A stretch of DNA of 64,000 nt from VRUE01 sp963699225 (lineage in GTDB: Bacteria; Actinomycetota; Thermoleophilia; Solirubrobacterales; 70-9), in the NCBI GenBank assembly GCA_963699225.1, contig OY969423.1, forward strand, positions 2,666,001 to 2,730,000. The letters are read 5' to 3'. Each line of letters begins with the position of its first letter. Within the stretch, counting starts at the first letter, position 1. The notes beneath the pieces are model-generated. The model was not told the origin of the DNA. It did not search any database and was given only the letters and a program-made list of their open reading frames with translations. This document shows, one piece after another, positions 36,989 through 45,488 of this stretch. Made by a program: the position numbers and the translations under genes.

Positions 36989-37999
36989 TTGAATTTCGTC
37001 TGGCGCGACGCCGGCCGTACGGTCGTCTTCGACGCCGCCGGTATAGCTGCGGCGCCGAAGCTGCTTGCCGAGCACGGAAGTGAGCAGTTCGAACTACTGA
37101 CGACCAGGCGACACCTGGATGCAGGCGCCGGGCTCGCCGATGCTGCGGCTGCGGTGCACGAGCTGCCGTCCGCCGACCCGGCAACCGCGGTGCCGGAGGG
37201 CGCCGCGGCTTTGCTCGACTCAGCGACTGGGCCGAAGCTCGTCGCTCTCGGCGGCGGCCGCGTGATCGACACCGCCAAGGCGATCGCGGCGGTCACGGGC
37301 GCCGACGTCGCCGCGATCCCGACCACCATGTCGGGCGCCGAGATGACCGGCATCCACCGCCTGCCCGCCGGCGCCGAGGACCGGGTTCGGTCTCTGGTCC
37401 GGCCCGCTCTGGTGATCGCCGACCCCGAGGCGATGACCAGCGCCCCCGAGCCCGAGCTCCGCGCCAGCTCGATGAACGCCCTGGCCCACGGCGCCGACTC
37501 GCTCTACACCCCTTTCGCCAACCCGGTCTCCCGCATGACCGCCCTGCGCGGCGCCGAGCTGATCGCCACCTCCCTCGACGAAACCCCCGCCGAGCGCAAC
37601 CGCGCCGCCCTCGCCCAAGGCTCGATCCTCTGCGGCTACGCAATCGACTCCGGCGCCTTCTCCCTCCACCACGTCGTCTGCCAGACCCTGGTCCGCATCT
37701 GCGGCGCCACCCACGCCGGGGTAAACGCCGCCATCCTCCCCCGAGCAATGTCCTTCATGGCCCCAAGGGCGCCCGATGGCCTCGAGCCTTTGGCAACCGC
37801 GGTCGGAACGACCCCAGACCACATCGAAGCTCGCCTTCTGGAGCTTGGCGGCAACCCGCTGGGCTTGGGCGACCAGGGAGCGGACAGAACCAAGCTCCCC
37901 GAGGCCCTGGACGCAATGCTGCTCCGCCCGGAGCTGGCCTTCTCGCCGCAGCCACCGACCCGCGACGAGCTTGAGCAGTTGATCGACAACGCTTGGTAG
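36989..37999 (+). CDS. Iron-containing alcohol dehydrogenase / maleylacetate reductase-like
   Basis: A 336-residue dehydroquinate-synthase-like fold. I prefer the TTG at 36989 (NFVWRDAGRTVVF) because AGAGGAGG lies 5 bases before it; a GTG at 36968 would sit on its own Shine-Dalgarno sequence. LVALGGGRVIDTAKAIAA is the NAD loop and AAIPTTMSGAEMTGIHR the substrate loop. The C-terminal His residues (NALAHGADSLY, SLHHVVCQTLVRICGATHAGVNAAILP) fit maleylacetate reductases. With the upstream dioxygenase it forms a likely two-gene aromatic-degradation unit. A palindromic element overlaps its stop codon. Confidence 0.83.
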   Translation: MNFVWRDAGRTVVFDAAGIAAAPKLLAEHGSEQFELLTTRRHLDAGAGLADAAAAVHELPSADPATAVPEGAAALLDSATGPKLVALGGGRVIDTAKAIAAVTGADVAAIPTTMSGAEMTGIHRLPAGAEDRVRSLVRPALVIADPEAMTSAPEPELRASSMNALAHGADSLYTPFANPVSRMTALRGAELIATSLDETPAERNRAALAQGSILCGYAIDSGAFSLHHVVCQTLVRICGATHAGVNAAILPRAMSFMAPRAPDGLEPLATAVGTTPDHIEARLLELGGNPLGLGDQGADRTKLPEALDAMLLRPELAFSPQPPTRDELEQLIDNAW

Positions 38000-38107
38000 G
38001 GGATCGGGTGCCCCTCCGAACGTCTTGCACTTTTTCGGCACGCGCTTGCGGTGCCAGCAACCCGACTCTCCACCGAAAAAGTTAAGAGAGGAGGCACCCG
38101 ATCCCCT
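37998..38107 (-). repeat. Palindromic element, copy B (homologous to the repeat at 28.96 kb, inverted)
   Basis: Outer arms are 37998-38012 and 38093-38107, 15 bases and perfect. The middle stem ACTTTTTCGG (38029-38038) pairs with CCGAAAAAGT (38073-38082), and the inner GGCAC (38037-38041) with GTGCC (38051-38055). Read on the minus strand it shares CTTAACTTTTT, CCGCAAG and AAAAAGTGCAAGACG with copy A in the same order and near-equal spacing, while stem sequences differ but remain paired. It begins inside the TAG stop of the dehydrogenase gene. Confidence 0.92.
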
Positions 38108-38142
38108 GGTAACCGTTGCCTCTCACTCGTGTAGCGCTACGC

Positions 38143-39807
38143 GTGACCCCCGATCGCCTCCAGGCGTACCACCAGTACACGCGCAAGCACGGCGTCAACC
38201 CAATCCTCTACATCCTGGCGCGCATCTTCATGACGCCCTTCTTCCTGACGTACTTCCGCTACGTCCGTACCGGCCGCGAGCACGCCCGGCTCAAGGGCGG
38301 CCTGATCGTCGCCTCCAACCACCGCAGCTTCCTCGACCCCTTCGCGATCGGCGGCGCTCTGCCCTGGCGGCGGCCGATGAACTACGTCGCCAAGGTCGAG
38401 CTCTTCGAGCGCCGCTGGCAGGGCTGGATCCTCTCGCGCTTTGGCGCCTTTCCGATCCGCCGTGGCGAGTCCGACGAGGACGCGATGGAGACGGCGCGGC
38501 TGCTGGTCGAACGCGGCGGCGCGGTCTGCATCTTCCCTGAGGGAACCCGCATCCGCAGCGGCTCCCTGGGTGAGCCCAAGCGCGGGGTCGGGCGGCTGGC
38601 GCTGCAGACCGGCGCTCCGGTGATTCCGGCGGCCGTGCTGGGCACCGAACACGTGCGTCGCGGCTGGCGCATCCGCCCGCGCAAGGTCAAGGTCCGGCTG
38701 GGCAAGGCGCTGACCTTCCCGCGGGCCGAGGATCCCTCGCCTGGGCTCGCATCCACCGTCACCGCGCGGATCTGGCCCAATATCGAGCTGCAGTGGGAGG
38801 ACCTCGGTGGCCTGCCGCCGATGCGCCGCGCCGCCGTGATCGGCGCCGGCAGCTGGGGTACCGCGGTCGCCGTCCTGCTCGCCCGCGGTGGACTGGAGGT
38901 CCAGCTCGCCACGCGCAGTGCCACGCATGCTGCCGAGATCGAGGAGGCGGGTGAAAATCGACGCTACCTGGAGGGCGTTCGCCTGCCCGACTCGGTCCGC
39001 GTGCGCCAGGCCTCTGAGGTCGAGCTCGCCGGCCTCGACCTCGTCTGCCTCGCGATCCCCTCCGGCTCACTGCCGCAGGCGGTTGGCGCGATCGCCGACC
39101 AGATCGGCTCGCGTGCGGCGATGTTGTTGCTGACAAAGGGCTTGATCGCGCCGCTTGGCCAGCTGCCGGCCGAATACGTCGGCGAGCGAGTGCGCGCCCG
39201 GGCAATCGCTTGTCTCGGCGGGCCGGCCCACGCCCGCGAGGCCGTCTCCGGTTCGGCGGCGCTGGTGCTCGGCTCGGCCGACCTCGACCTGCGCAAACAG
39301 CTCGGCGCCGTCTTCGACCGGGCGGGCCTGATCTGCGAGCGCTCCCCCGACGTCACCGGTGTCGAGATGGCCGGCGCGGCAAAGAATGCAGCCGCGCTCG
39401 CGGCCGCGGCAGCCGAGCCGCACGGGCTCAACGCCGCCGGGATCGCCGCCGCCCAGGTCTGGAGTGAGTGCATCGATCACGCGATCGAGCGCGGGGCCGA
39501 GCTCGGCACCTTCTCGGGACTGGCCGGCGTCGGCGACCTGACCGCGACGGTAATGGCCCCGACCGGCCGTAACCGGCGCGCCGGGGAGCTACTCGGGCGG
39601 GGTACGCCCGCAGCGGAAATCCCAGCCAAGATCGGCCAAGCCTCGGAGGGTCTCGACGCGGTGCCCCTGCTGGCTGCGGCCACCTCGGCTAGTGGCGGCA
39701 ATGCCGTGGCGCTCTCGGGTCTGGCCGCTCTGATCCGCGGCGAGATCGATGCCGAGGCATGGGTGGCGGGGCTGCGGCGGGTCGAGCGCTCCAGGAAGGC
39801 CGCCTGA
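38143..39807 (+). CDS. Fusion of lysophosphatidate acyltransferase (PlsC) and glycerol-3-phosphate dehydrogenase (GpsA)
   Basis: 554 residues from the GTG at 38143 (a TTG at 38116 would add nine). Residues about 20-225 are PlsC: NHRSFLDP (59-66, HX4D), FPEGTRIRSG (131-140) and GAPVIPAAVLG. Residues about 228-554 are GpsA: VIGAGSWGTAVAVLLA (Rossmann), LTKGLIAPLG and GVEMAGAAKNAAALAAA (catalytic Lys residues), GVGDLTATVMAPTGRNRRAG. One chain would reduce dihydroxyacetone phosphate to sn-glycerol-3-phosphate and also acylate lysophosphatidate, two non-consecutive steps of phospholipid synthesis. A Met at the junction (ATG 38821) has no nearby ribosome site, so a genuine fusion is favoured. Confidence 0.92.
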   Translation: MTPDRLQAYHQYTRKHGVNPILYILARIFMTPFFLTYFRYVRTGREHARLKGGLIVASNHRSFLDPFAIGGALPWRRPMNYVAKVELFERRWQGWILSRFGAFPIRRGESDEDAMETARLLVERGGAVCIFPEGTRIRSGSLGEPKRGVGRLALQTGAPVIPAAVLGTEHVRRGWRIRPRKVKVRLGKALTFPRAEDPSPGLASTVTARIWPNIELQWEDLGGLPPMRRAAVIGAGSWGTAVAVLLARGGLEVQLATRSATHAAEIEEAGENRRYLEGVRLPDSVRVRQASEVELAGLDLVCLAIPSGSLPQAVGAIADQIGSRAAMLLLTKGLIAPLGQLPAEYVGERVRARAIACLGGPAHAREAVSGSAALVLGSADLDLRKQLGAVFDRAGLICERSPDVTGVEMAGAAKNAAALAAAAAEPHGLNAAGIAAAQVWSECIDHAIERGAELGTFSGLAGVGDLTATVMAPTGRNRRAGELLGRGTPAAEIPAKIGQASEGLDAVPLLAAATSASGGNAVALSGLAALIRGEIDAEAWVAGLRRVERSRKAA

Positions 39808-39825
39808 TGGCAATAGGGTTGATGC

Positions 39826-40386
39826 GTGGCCGAAGCCAAGGAGAACGTCGAGCCCGCCAGCCTCGACCCGGCCGCCAAGGCGGAGCTCGATCGCGCCTTC
39901 GAGGACCTCTACCGGGCCCACCTGCGCGACGTCTATTCCTACGCCTACTACCGGGTCGGCAACCAGCACGATGCCGAGGACCTCACCGAGCAGGCCTTCC
40001 TGCAGGCCTACCGGCACTTCGATCGCGCTCGCCGCGAGTCCGACGGTCGGCCGCTGCGGCCCTGGCTGATTCGTATCGCCCACAACCTCGCCTCCAACTA
40101 CTACCGCGACCGCTCGCGCCGGCCGCAGACCTCGCTCGAGGTCGCCGACCCGATCGCGGCGCGCCACGGCACCGAGGCGATCGCCGAGGGCCGCGAGGAG
40201 TTGCGCCAAGTGATGGCGCATCTCGAGGACCTGCCGGACGATCGCCGCGACGCGCTGATCATGCGCTTCGCGCTCGGCATGGACAACCGCGAGATCGCCC
40301 GCGCGCTGGGGCGCAGCGACGGCGCGACCAAGGTGCTGATCCATCGCGCGATCAAGCAGCTGCAGGAGGAGATGGGCGATGAGTGA
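39826..40386 (+). CDS. ECF-type RNA polymerase sigma factor
   Basis: A 186-residue sigma factor with a GTG start. Region 2: LYRAHLRDVYSYAYYRVGNQHDAEDLTEQAFLQAYRHFDR and PWLIRIAHNLASNYYRDRSRR. Region 4: LPDDRRDALIMRFALGMDNREIARALGRSDGATKVLIHRAIKQL. It lacks region 3, as ECF factors do. The next gene, a single-helix membrane protein, starts inside its last codons (ATGAGTGA), the usual arrangement for a sigma and its membrane regulator. The inducing signal is unknown. Confidence 0.92.
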   Translation: MAEAKENVEPASLDPAAKAELDRAFEDLYRAHLRDVYSYAYYRVGNQHDAEDLTEQAFLQAYRHFDRARRESDGRPLRPWLIRIAHNLASNYYRDRSRRPQTSLEVADPIAARHGTEAIAEGREELRQVMAHLEDLPDDRRDALIMRFALGMDNREIARALGRSDGATKVLIHRAIKQLQEEMGDE

Positions 40387-40723
40387 GTCGGGCGCCGGCC
40401 TGGCTGGCAACTGGGACGTCGAGAGCCTGCTCTCCGACGCGCTGCGTCCGCTCGAGCCGCCGGAGCGGCTCTCGGGCCGGGTCGAGGACACCCTGGCCGC
40501 GGTCACGCAGGCTGCTGCCGAGGAGCTCTCGCAGTGGGCCGAGGAGCTCTCCGAGAGTGAGTTGCGCGCCCTGCGCGACCCGCGCAACTGGGTCCGTCCC
40601 GTTGTCGCGGTCGGCGCCGGTGGTGCCGCAGCCGGGGCGCTGGTCGTGATGGAGCTGCGGCGGCGGGGAAAACAGCAGGCCAAGGGCGGCCTGCGCTCGC
40701 TGACCGGCCGGATCAAGCCGTAG
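40379..40723 (+). CDS. Single-helix membrane protein coupled to the ECF sigma gene (candidate anti-sigma)
   Basis: A 114-residue protein. Residues 1-70 are soluble and acidic (WDVESLLSDALRPLEPPERL, then EELSQWAEELSESELRALRD). Residues about 72-93 form one membrane helix (VRPVVAVGAGGAAAGALVVM), followed by a short basic tail. There is no HxxxCxxC zinc anti-sigma motif and no ASD signature I can identify, so the anti-sigma role rests on the 8-base overlap with the sigma gene. Its 3' end overlaps the convergent DUF4383 gene by 11 bases. Confidence 0.7.
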   Translation: MSESGAGLAGNWDVESLLSDALRPLEPPERLSGRVEDTLAAVTQAAAEELSQWAEELSESELRALRDPRNWVRPVVAVGAGGAAAGALVVMELRRRGKQQAKGGLRSLTGRIKP

Positions 40724-41150
40724 CCGGAGAGCCCTTTTTCTTCGCCGCCGGGGTACCGAGAGCGGCGAGCACGCCAAGTGCGCCGAGGACGAGGTGGAGC
40801 AGATTGTCGCCGCCGTTTACCGGCAGGAAGCCGAGGATCGCCTCGCCGCTGCCGATCGTGAATCCCCACAGGGCGAGGCCGACGTAGAAGGCACCAAGCC
40901 AGAGCGAGTAGCGGCGCGAGGCGTAGTCGGCGGCGAGCAGGCCGAGCGCGCCGGTGAGGATGTGCAGAACGTTGTCCCAGCCGTTGACCGCAAAGATGCC
41001 GAATGCATCCTCGACCTCGCCCGGGGAGCCGAAGGAGGCGCTGTAGAAGAAGCCGACGATGCCGAACACGACGAGCCCCGCGCCGACCGCAGTGGCGTAG
41101 AGGCGGGCTGGGCTGGGTCCGTCCATCGGCGGCGATTGTAGGCTGCTCAT
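40713..41150 (-). CDS. DUF4383-type four-helix membrane protein
   Basis: A 145-residue integral membrane protein with four hydrophobic helices and the DUF4383 repeats NGWDNVLHILTGALGLLAA and NGGDNLLHLVLGALGVLAA, whose Asp-Asn and His residues are conserved in the family. Function unknown; the family is widespread in actinobacteria. It is convergent with the ECF partner gene and divergent from the rhomboid gene, 4 bases apart. Confidence 0.83.
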   Translation of the reverse strand: MSSLQSPPMDGPSPARLYATAVGAGLVVFGIVGFFYSASFGSPGEVEDAFGIFAVNGWDNVLHILTGALGLLAADYASRRYSLWLGAFYVGLALWGFTIGSGEAILGFLPVNGGDNLLHLVLGALGVLAALGTPAAKKKGSPATA

Positions 41151-41154
41151 CCCC

Positions 41155-41976
41155 GTGGCTGAGACTTGTTACCGGCACCCCAATCGCGAGACCGCCGTTT
41201 CGTGCTCCAACTGCGGGCGGCCGATCTGCCCCGATTGCATGACCCCGACCCCGGTCGGCATGCGCTGCCCGGAGTGCGCCAGTCAGCGCACCAAGGTGGT
41301 GCGGGGGGTCGGCGAGGCGTCGCTGTCGACGACCGCGCCGGCGACATTCATCCTGATCGCGCTCAACGTGGCCGTCTATCTGGCTGAGGTCGCGTCCGGG
41401 CACGGCGGCTTTGAAATCTCCGGCAGCTCCCTCGTCGCTGAATTCGCGCTCTACGGGCCCTCGGTCGCCGAAGGTGAGTGGTATCGGTTGATCACCAGCG
41501 GCTTTCTGCACGCCAGCCTCTGGCACATCGGCGGCAACATGCTGCTGCTGTTCTTCCTCGGGCGCATCCTCGAGCCGGGAATCGGCACCCCGCGCTTCGT
41601 CGCCCTCTACTTCGTCTCACTGCTCGCCGGGTCATTTGGGGCGCTCCTAGCAACCCCCGACAGCCTCACCCTCGGTGCCTCCGGGGCCGTCTTCGGAGTG
41701 CTTGCCGCGACCTTCGTCATCGCCCGCGGCCGCGGTGTCGACGCGCTGGCCTCTTCCGTGGGCATTCTCATCTTGATCAACCTGGCCTTCAGCCTCGGGG
41801 TTCGAGGAATAAGCCTCGGTGCTCACCTGGGCGGCCTTGCCGCGGGGTTTCTCTGCGCCCTGCTCGTCATTGCCGGCGAGCGCGGCATGCTGGGACGGCG
41901 TCACTTCCCCGCCGAGATGGCGGCGATGACGGCACTCGGCGTCATCGCCGTGATCGGCGCGATCGCCGTCGCCTGA
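41155..41976 (+). CDS. Rhomboid intramembrane serine protease with N-terminal zinc finger
   Basis: A 273-residue protein. Residues 5-41 are a B-box-like Cys/His cluster (CYRHP, CSNC, CPDC, CPEC) that should bind zinc in the cytosol. Six membrane helices follow. The rhomboid core is WHIGGNMLLL (124-133), catalytic Ser176 in LGASGAVFG and catalytic His224 in LGAHLGGLAAG. It cleaves membrane-protein helices; substrates are unknown. Fusion of this zinc finger to rhomboid recurs in actinobacteria. GTG start. The neighbouring ECF sigma and membrane regulator make a proteolysis cascade conceivable, but that is only inference. Confidence 0.93.
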   Translation: MAETCYRHPNRETAVSCSNCGRPICPDCMTPTPVGMRCPECASQRTKVVRGVGEASLSTTAPATFILIALNVAVYLAEVASGHGGFEISGSSLVAEFALYGPSVAEGEWYRLITSGFLHASLWHIGGNMLLLFFLGRILEPGIGTPRFVALYFVSLLAGSFGALLATPDSLTLGASGAVFGVLAATFVIARGRGVDALASSVGILILINLAFSLGVRGISLGAHLGGLAAGFLCALLVIAGERGMLGRRHFPAEMAAMTALGVIAVIGAIAVA

Positions 41977-41979
41977 AGC

Positions 41980-42900
41980 TCAGCCGCCGGCGCCGCGCCA
42001 GACACTGGGCGCGCGCACCTCGGCGAAGCCGATGTTGCCCGGCGAGTCGACCAGGTCTGGGTGGAGCAGGTGACCGAGCAGCTCGACCCCGTCGACGAGA
42101 CGGGGACCAGGGCGCGAGAAGGTCGAGGCGGCGTCGACCGCGAAGACCCGCTGCGCGCCGAGCTGCTCGATCTGGTCCCAGTAGGCGAGCGCCTGGGCGC
42201 GCGAGTCCTCCACGTACCAGCCGCAGGGCATCGCGATCGCCACATCGGGGTTGAGCCCGGAGAGCTCGCCCCAGGAGACCTCCGGCGACTTCAGCCCCGG
42301 CGGGCCGGCGACGTCTTCGCCGCCGGCGATCGAGATCATCTCGGGGATCCAGTGGCCGCCTACGTAGGGCGGATCGAGCCACTCTAGGGCGATCACCCGC
42401 GGCAGGCTCGCCCCGGCGACCGCGGCGCGCACGGTAGCGAGGCGACCCTCGAGCTCGCCGCGCAGTTCGTGCGCCTGGCGCGGGATCTCGGCCGCCTCGC
42501 CGAGGCGGATCACGTCCTCGAGCATCTCGCCGAGCGTGCTCGGGTCCTGCTGCAGGACTCGGGGCTTGCCCGGCAGTCGCGCCGCGACCTCGAGCACGTC
42601 CTCGTAGGAAACAGCGCAGACGGCGCAGATCGCCTGGGTGACGATCAAATCGGGCGCGACCTCGGCAAGCAACGCCTCGTCGAGCTCATACAGCGCCTGT
42701 CCCTCCGCCACCCTCGCCTTCACGGTGCGGTCGATCTCGGCGGCGCTGAGGCCGGCCGGCAGTACGGTCGTGGTCAGGTGGGGGAGCGAACTCGCCGCGG
42801 GCGGGTAGTCGCACTCGTGCGTGACCGCGACGACGCAGTCGCCGAGCCCGAGCGCGTAGAGCATCTCGGTTGCAGACGGAACGAGGCTTGCAATCCGCAT
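41980..42900 (-). CDS. Cobalamin-binding (BtuF-like) periplasmic-binding-fold protein without signal peptide
   Basis: A 306-residue protein of the helical-backbone metal/cobalamin-receptor fold: RIASLVPSATEMLYALGLGDCVVAVTHECDYPP, then APDLIVTQAICAVCAVSYEDV and VIALEWLDPPYVGGHWIPEMISIAGGEDV. No signal sequence or lipobox is visible, as in the cytosolic cobalamin-binding proteins of actinobacteria, and no ABC transporter genes are adjacent. It may bind cobalamin, heme-like or chelated metal ligands. It stops 3 bases after the convergent rhomboid stop. Confidence 0.82.
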   Translation of the reverse strand: MRIASLVPSATEMLYALGLGDCVVAVTHECDYPPAASSLPHLTTTVLPAGLSAAEIDRTVKARVAEGQALYELDEALLAEVAPDLIVTQAICAVCAVSYEDVLEVAARLPGKPRVLQQDPSTLGEMLEDVIRLGEAAEIPRQAHELRGELEGRLATVRAAVAGASLPRVIALEWLDPPYVGGHWIPEMISIAGGEDVAGPPGLKSPEVSWGELSGLNPDVAIAMPCGWYVEDSRAQALAYWDQIEQLGAQRVFAVDAASTFSRPGPRLVDGVELLGHLLHPDLVDSPGNIGFAEVRAPSVWRGAGG

Positions 42901-43008
42901 CCGAACAGCAATATCTCAGTTATCGCCGGATCCGCGGGACGGATGGCTATATTGCCTACGCCGAATGGCCGACGACGACCTCCCCCGAAGTACCGGGCCA
43001 AATAGACG

Positions 43009-44307
43009 ATGAGCGCGCTGCTGCTCGTCCTACTTCTGCTGCTGGTTGCGATCAACGGCTTCTTCGTCGCGGCCGAGTTCGCCCTGGTGCGCAGTCGCCG
43101 CGGCAAGGTCGAGCAACTTGCCGAGGAAGGCGAAAGCGGCGCTGAGGCGGTGATCGAGCAGCTCGACAAGATCGACGAGTCGCTCTCCGCCTGTCAGATC
43201 GGCATCACGATGGCCTCGATCGGGATCGGCTTCCTTGGCGAGCCCTCGCTCGCGGTGCTGCTCGAACCGATCTTTGGCGGCCTCTCGCACGGCGCCGCGG
43301 TCGGTCTCTCGGTGGCGATCGCCTTCGCCCTCGTCACCGCAATTCACATCAGCATCGGCGAGCAAGTACCGAAGATGATCGCGATCGCCCATGCCGAGCG
43401 CACCGCGCGCCGCGTCGCCCGCCCGCTCAACTGGTTTCGCGCCGTGACGGCGCCCGTGATCCTCCTGCTGAGCGCGATCTCCAATGCGATCGTCCGCCTT
43501 TTCGGCGTCGATCCCACTGACATCGAAGAGCACCACACGGCCGAGGACCTGAAGCAGATCATCGACAGCTCGAAGATGGGCGGCACCCTCGACCCCGGCG
43601 AGGCGGGGATGCTCGGCGGCGTCTTCCACCTGCACGAGCAGGAGGCCCGCGAGGTGATGACGCCGATCCCCGCGGTGGTCACGGTCGATGCCTCCGAGAC
43701 GGTTGAGACGGCGCTGCGACGCTGCGTCACCTCCGGTCACACGCGCCTGGTCGTGATCGAGGACGAGAACCCCGACCGGGTCAAGGGGATCGTCCACAAC
43801 AACAGCCTCGCCCGGCTCTACATGAGCGATGGGCCGGAGGCCGAGATCGCCGCCGCCGTGCGCGACGCCGTGATCGTGCCCGAGACGCGCCCGCTCGACG
43901 ACCTGCTGCACGACCTGCAGGTCCAGCGCACTTCGCTATCGGTCATCGTCGACGAGTACGGCCGCACGGTCGGCATCGTCACCGTCGAGGACATCCTCGA
44001 GGAGGTGGTCGGGGAGATCGAGGACGAGACCGACCCCCGCGCCGCCGCCCTGCGCCAGCTCGCCAGCGGCGAGTGGTTCGTGCGCGGCCACGTCTCGCTC
44101 GGCGATCTCTCCGACGCGGGCATCGAGCTGCCGGTCGACACCGACGCCTACAACTCGGTCGGCGGCTACGTCTTCGGCGAGCTCGGCCGGCTGCCCAAGC
44201 GCGGTGACACGATCACCGCCAACGGCTACACGATCCGGGTCGAGTCGGTGCGCGAGAACCGCATCGAGGCGGTCCGCATCAGCGGTTCCGTCCGTCACGA
44301 CTCCTAG
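43009..44307 (+). CDS. CNNM/CorC (HlyC) family membrane protein with CBS pair
   Basis: A 432-residue protein. Residues 1-190 are the DUF21/CNNM membrane domain with an N-terminal helix (LLVLLLLLLVAINGFFVAAEFALVRSR) and three more helices. Residues about 205-340 are two CBS domains (VMTPIPAVVTVDASETVE; LSVIVDEYGRTVGIVTVEDILEEVVGEI). The last 85 residues are the CorC_HlyC domain (GEWFVRGHVSLGDLSDAGIELP). The family is linked to Mg2+/Co2+ efflux or ion homeostasis; the old hemolysin name is misleading. It is divergent from the BtuF-like gene. Confidence 0.92.
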   Translation: MSALLLVLLLLLVAINGFFVAAEFALVRSRRGKVEQLAEEGESGAEAVIEQLDKIDESLSACQIGITMASIGIGFLGEPSLAVLLEPIFGGLSHGAAVGLSVAIAFALVTAIHISIGEQVPKMIAIAHAERTARRVARPLNWFRAVTAPVILLLSAISNAIVRLFGVDPTDIEEHHTAEDLKQIIDSSKMGGTLDPGEAGMLGGVFHLHEQEAREVMTPIPAVVTVDASETVETALRRCVTSGHTRLVVIEDENPDRVKGIVHNNSLARLYMSDGPEAEIAAAVRDAVIVPETRPLDDLLHDLQVQRTSLSVIVDEYGRTVGIVTVEDILEEVVGEIEDETDPRAAALRQLASGEWFVRGHVSLGDLSDAGIELPVDTDAYNSVGGYVFGELGRLPKRGDTITANGYTIRVESVRENRIEAVRISGSVRHDS

Positions 44308-44353
44308 CTTCTCCGGGCAACCCGCGTTCCCCATTCAAACCTGGAGGTATCGC

Positions 44354-44583
44354 ATGTGGGTTGTGCGATTGAGCGATAAGCAGCTTGAAGTCCTACGGGC
44401 TTTGCTGCGTTCGGAGGAGCATCTCGGCCCGGCGCTAAAAGGCGCGGTCGAAGCACTCGATCTGGCCCGCTGGGACGAGCTCCCCGAGGCCGAGCTTCCC
44501 TGGGAAGAGATCGAGCTGAAGGCGCGCCAGCAGGGCATATCGCCCGCCGACGTGATTTGGGACCTCGCCGGTAAGCCCGCTAG

Positions 44584-44593
<10 letters not shown>
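44354..44593 (+). CDS. Small soluble protein of unknown function
   Basis: A 79-residue protein whose ATG follows a clear GGAGGT at 44343-44348. It is acidic and helical (LSDKQLEVLRALLRSEEHLG; ELPWEEIELKARQQGISPADVIWDLAG), with no known motif. The second half resembles a short helix-turn-helix-like bundle, but this is weak. It lies 46 bases after the CorC-like gene and overlaps the convergent hydroxyacyl-CoA dehydrogenase by 10 bases. Confidence 0.7.
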
Positions 44594-45405
<812 letters not shown>

Positions 45406-45453
45406 GGGCGGGTTCCTATCAAGCCCAGCCCCGTTCTCGCCGCCAGGTACGAT

Positions 45454-45474
45454 TGGTTGACTGACCAGTCAATC
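45454..45474. promoter_or_regulatory. Operator-like palindrome shared with 54.8 kb
   Basis: The core TTGACTGACCAGTCAA has 6-base arms around GACC. The full 21 bases are identical to 54779-54799, upstream of an acyl-CoA dehydrogenase. It lies 14 bases before the thiolase ATG and 48 bases from the divergent hbd-like start, so it likely overlaps both promoters. The size and symmetry fit a TetR/FadR-type fatty-acid-degradation repressor site, but no such regulator gene is in the window. Confidence 0.75.
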
Positions 45475-45488
45475 GAACGGAGGGCGTG

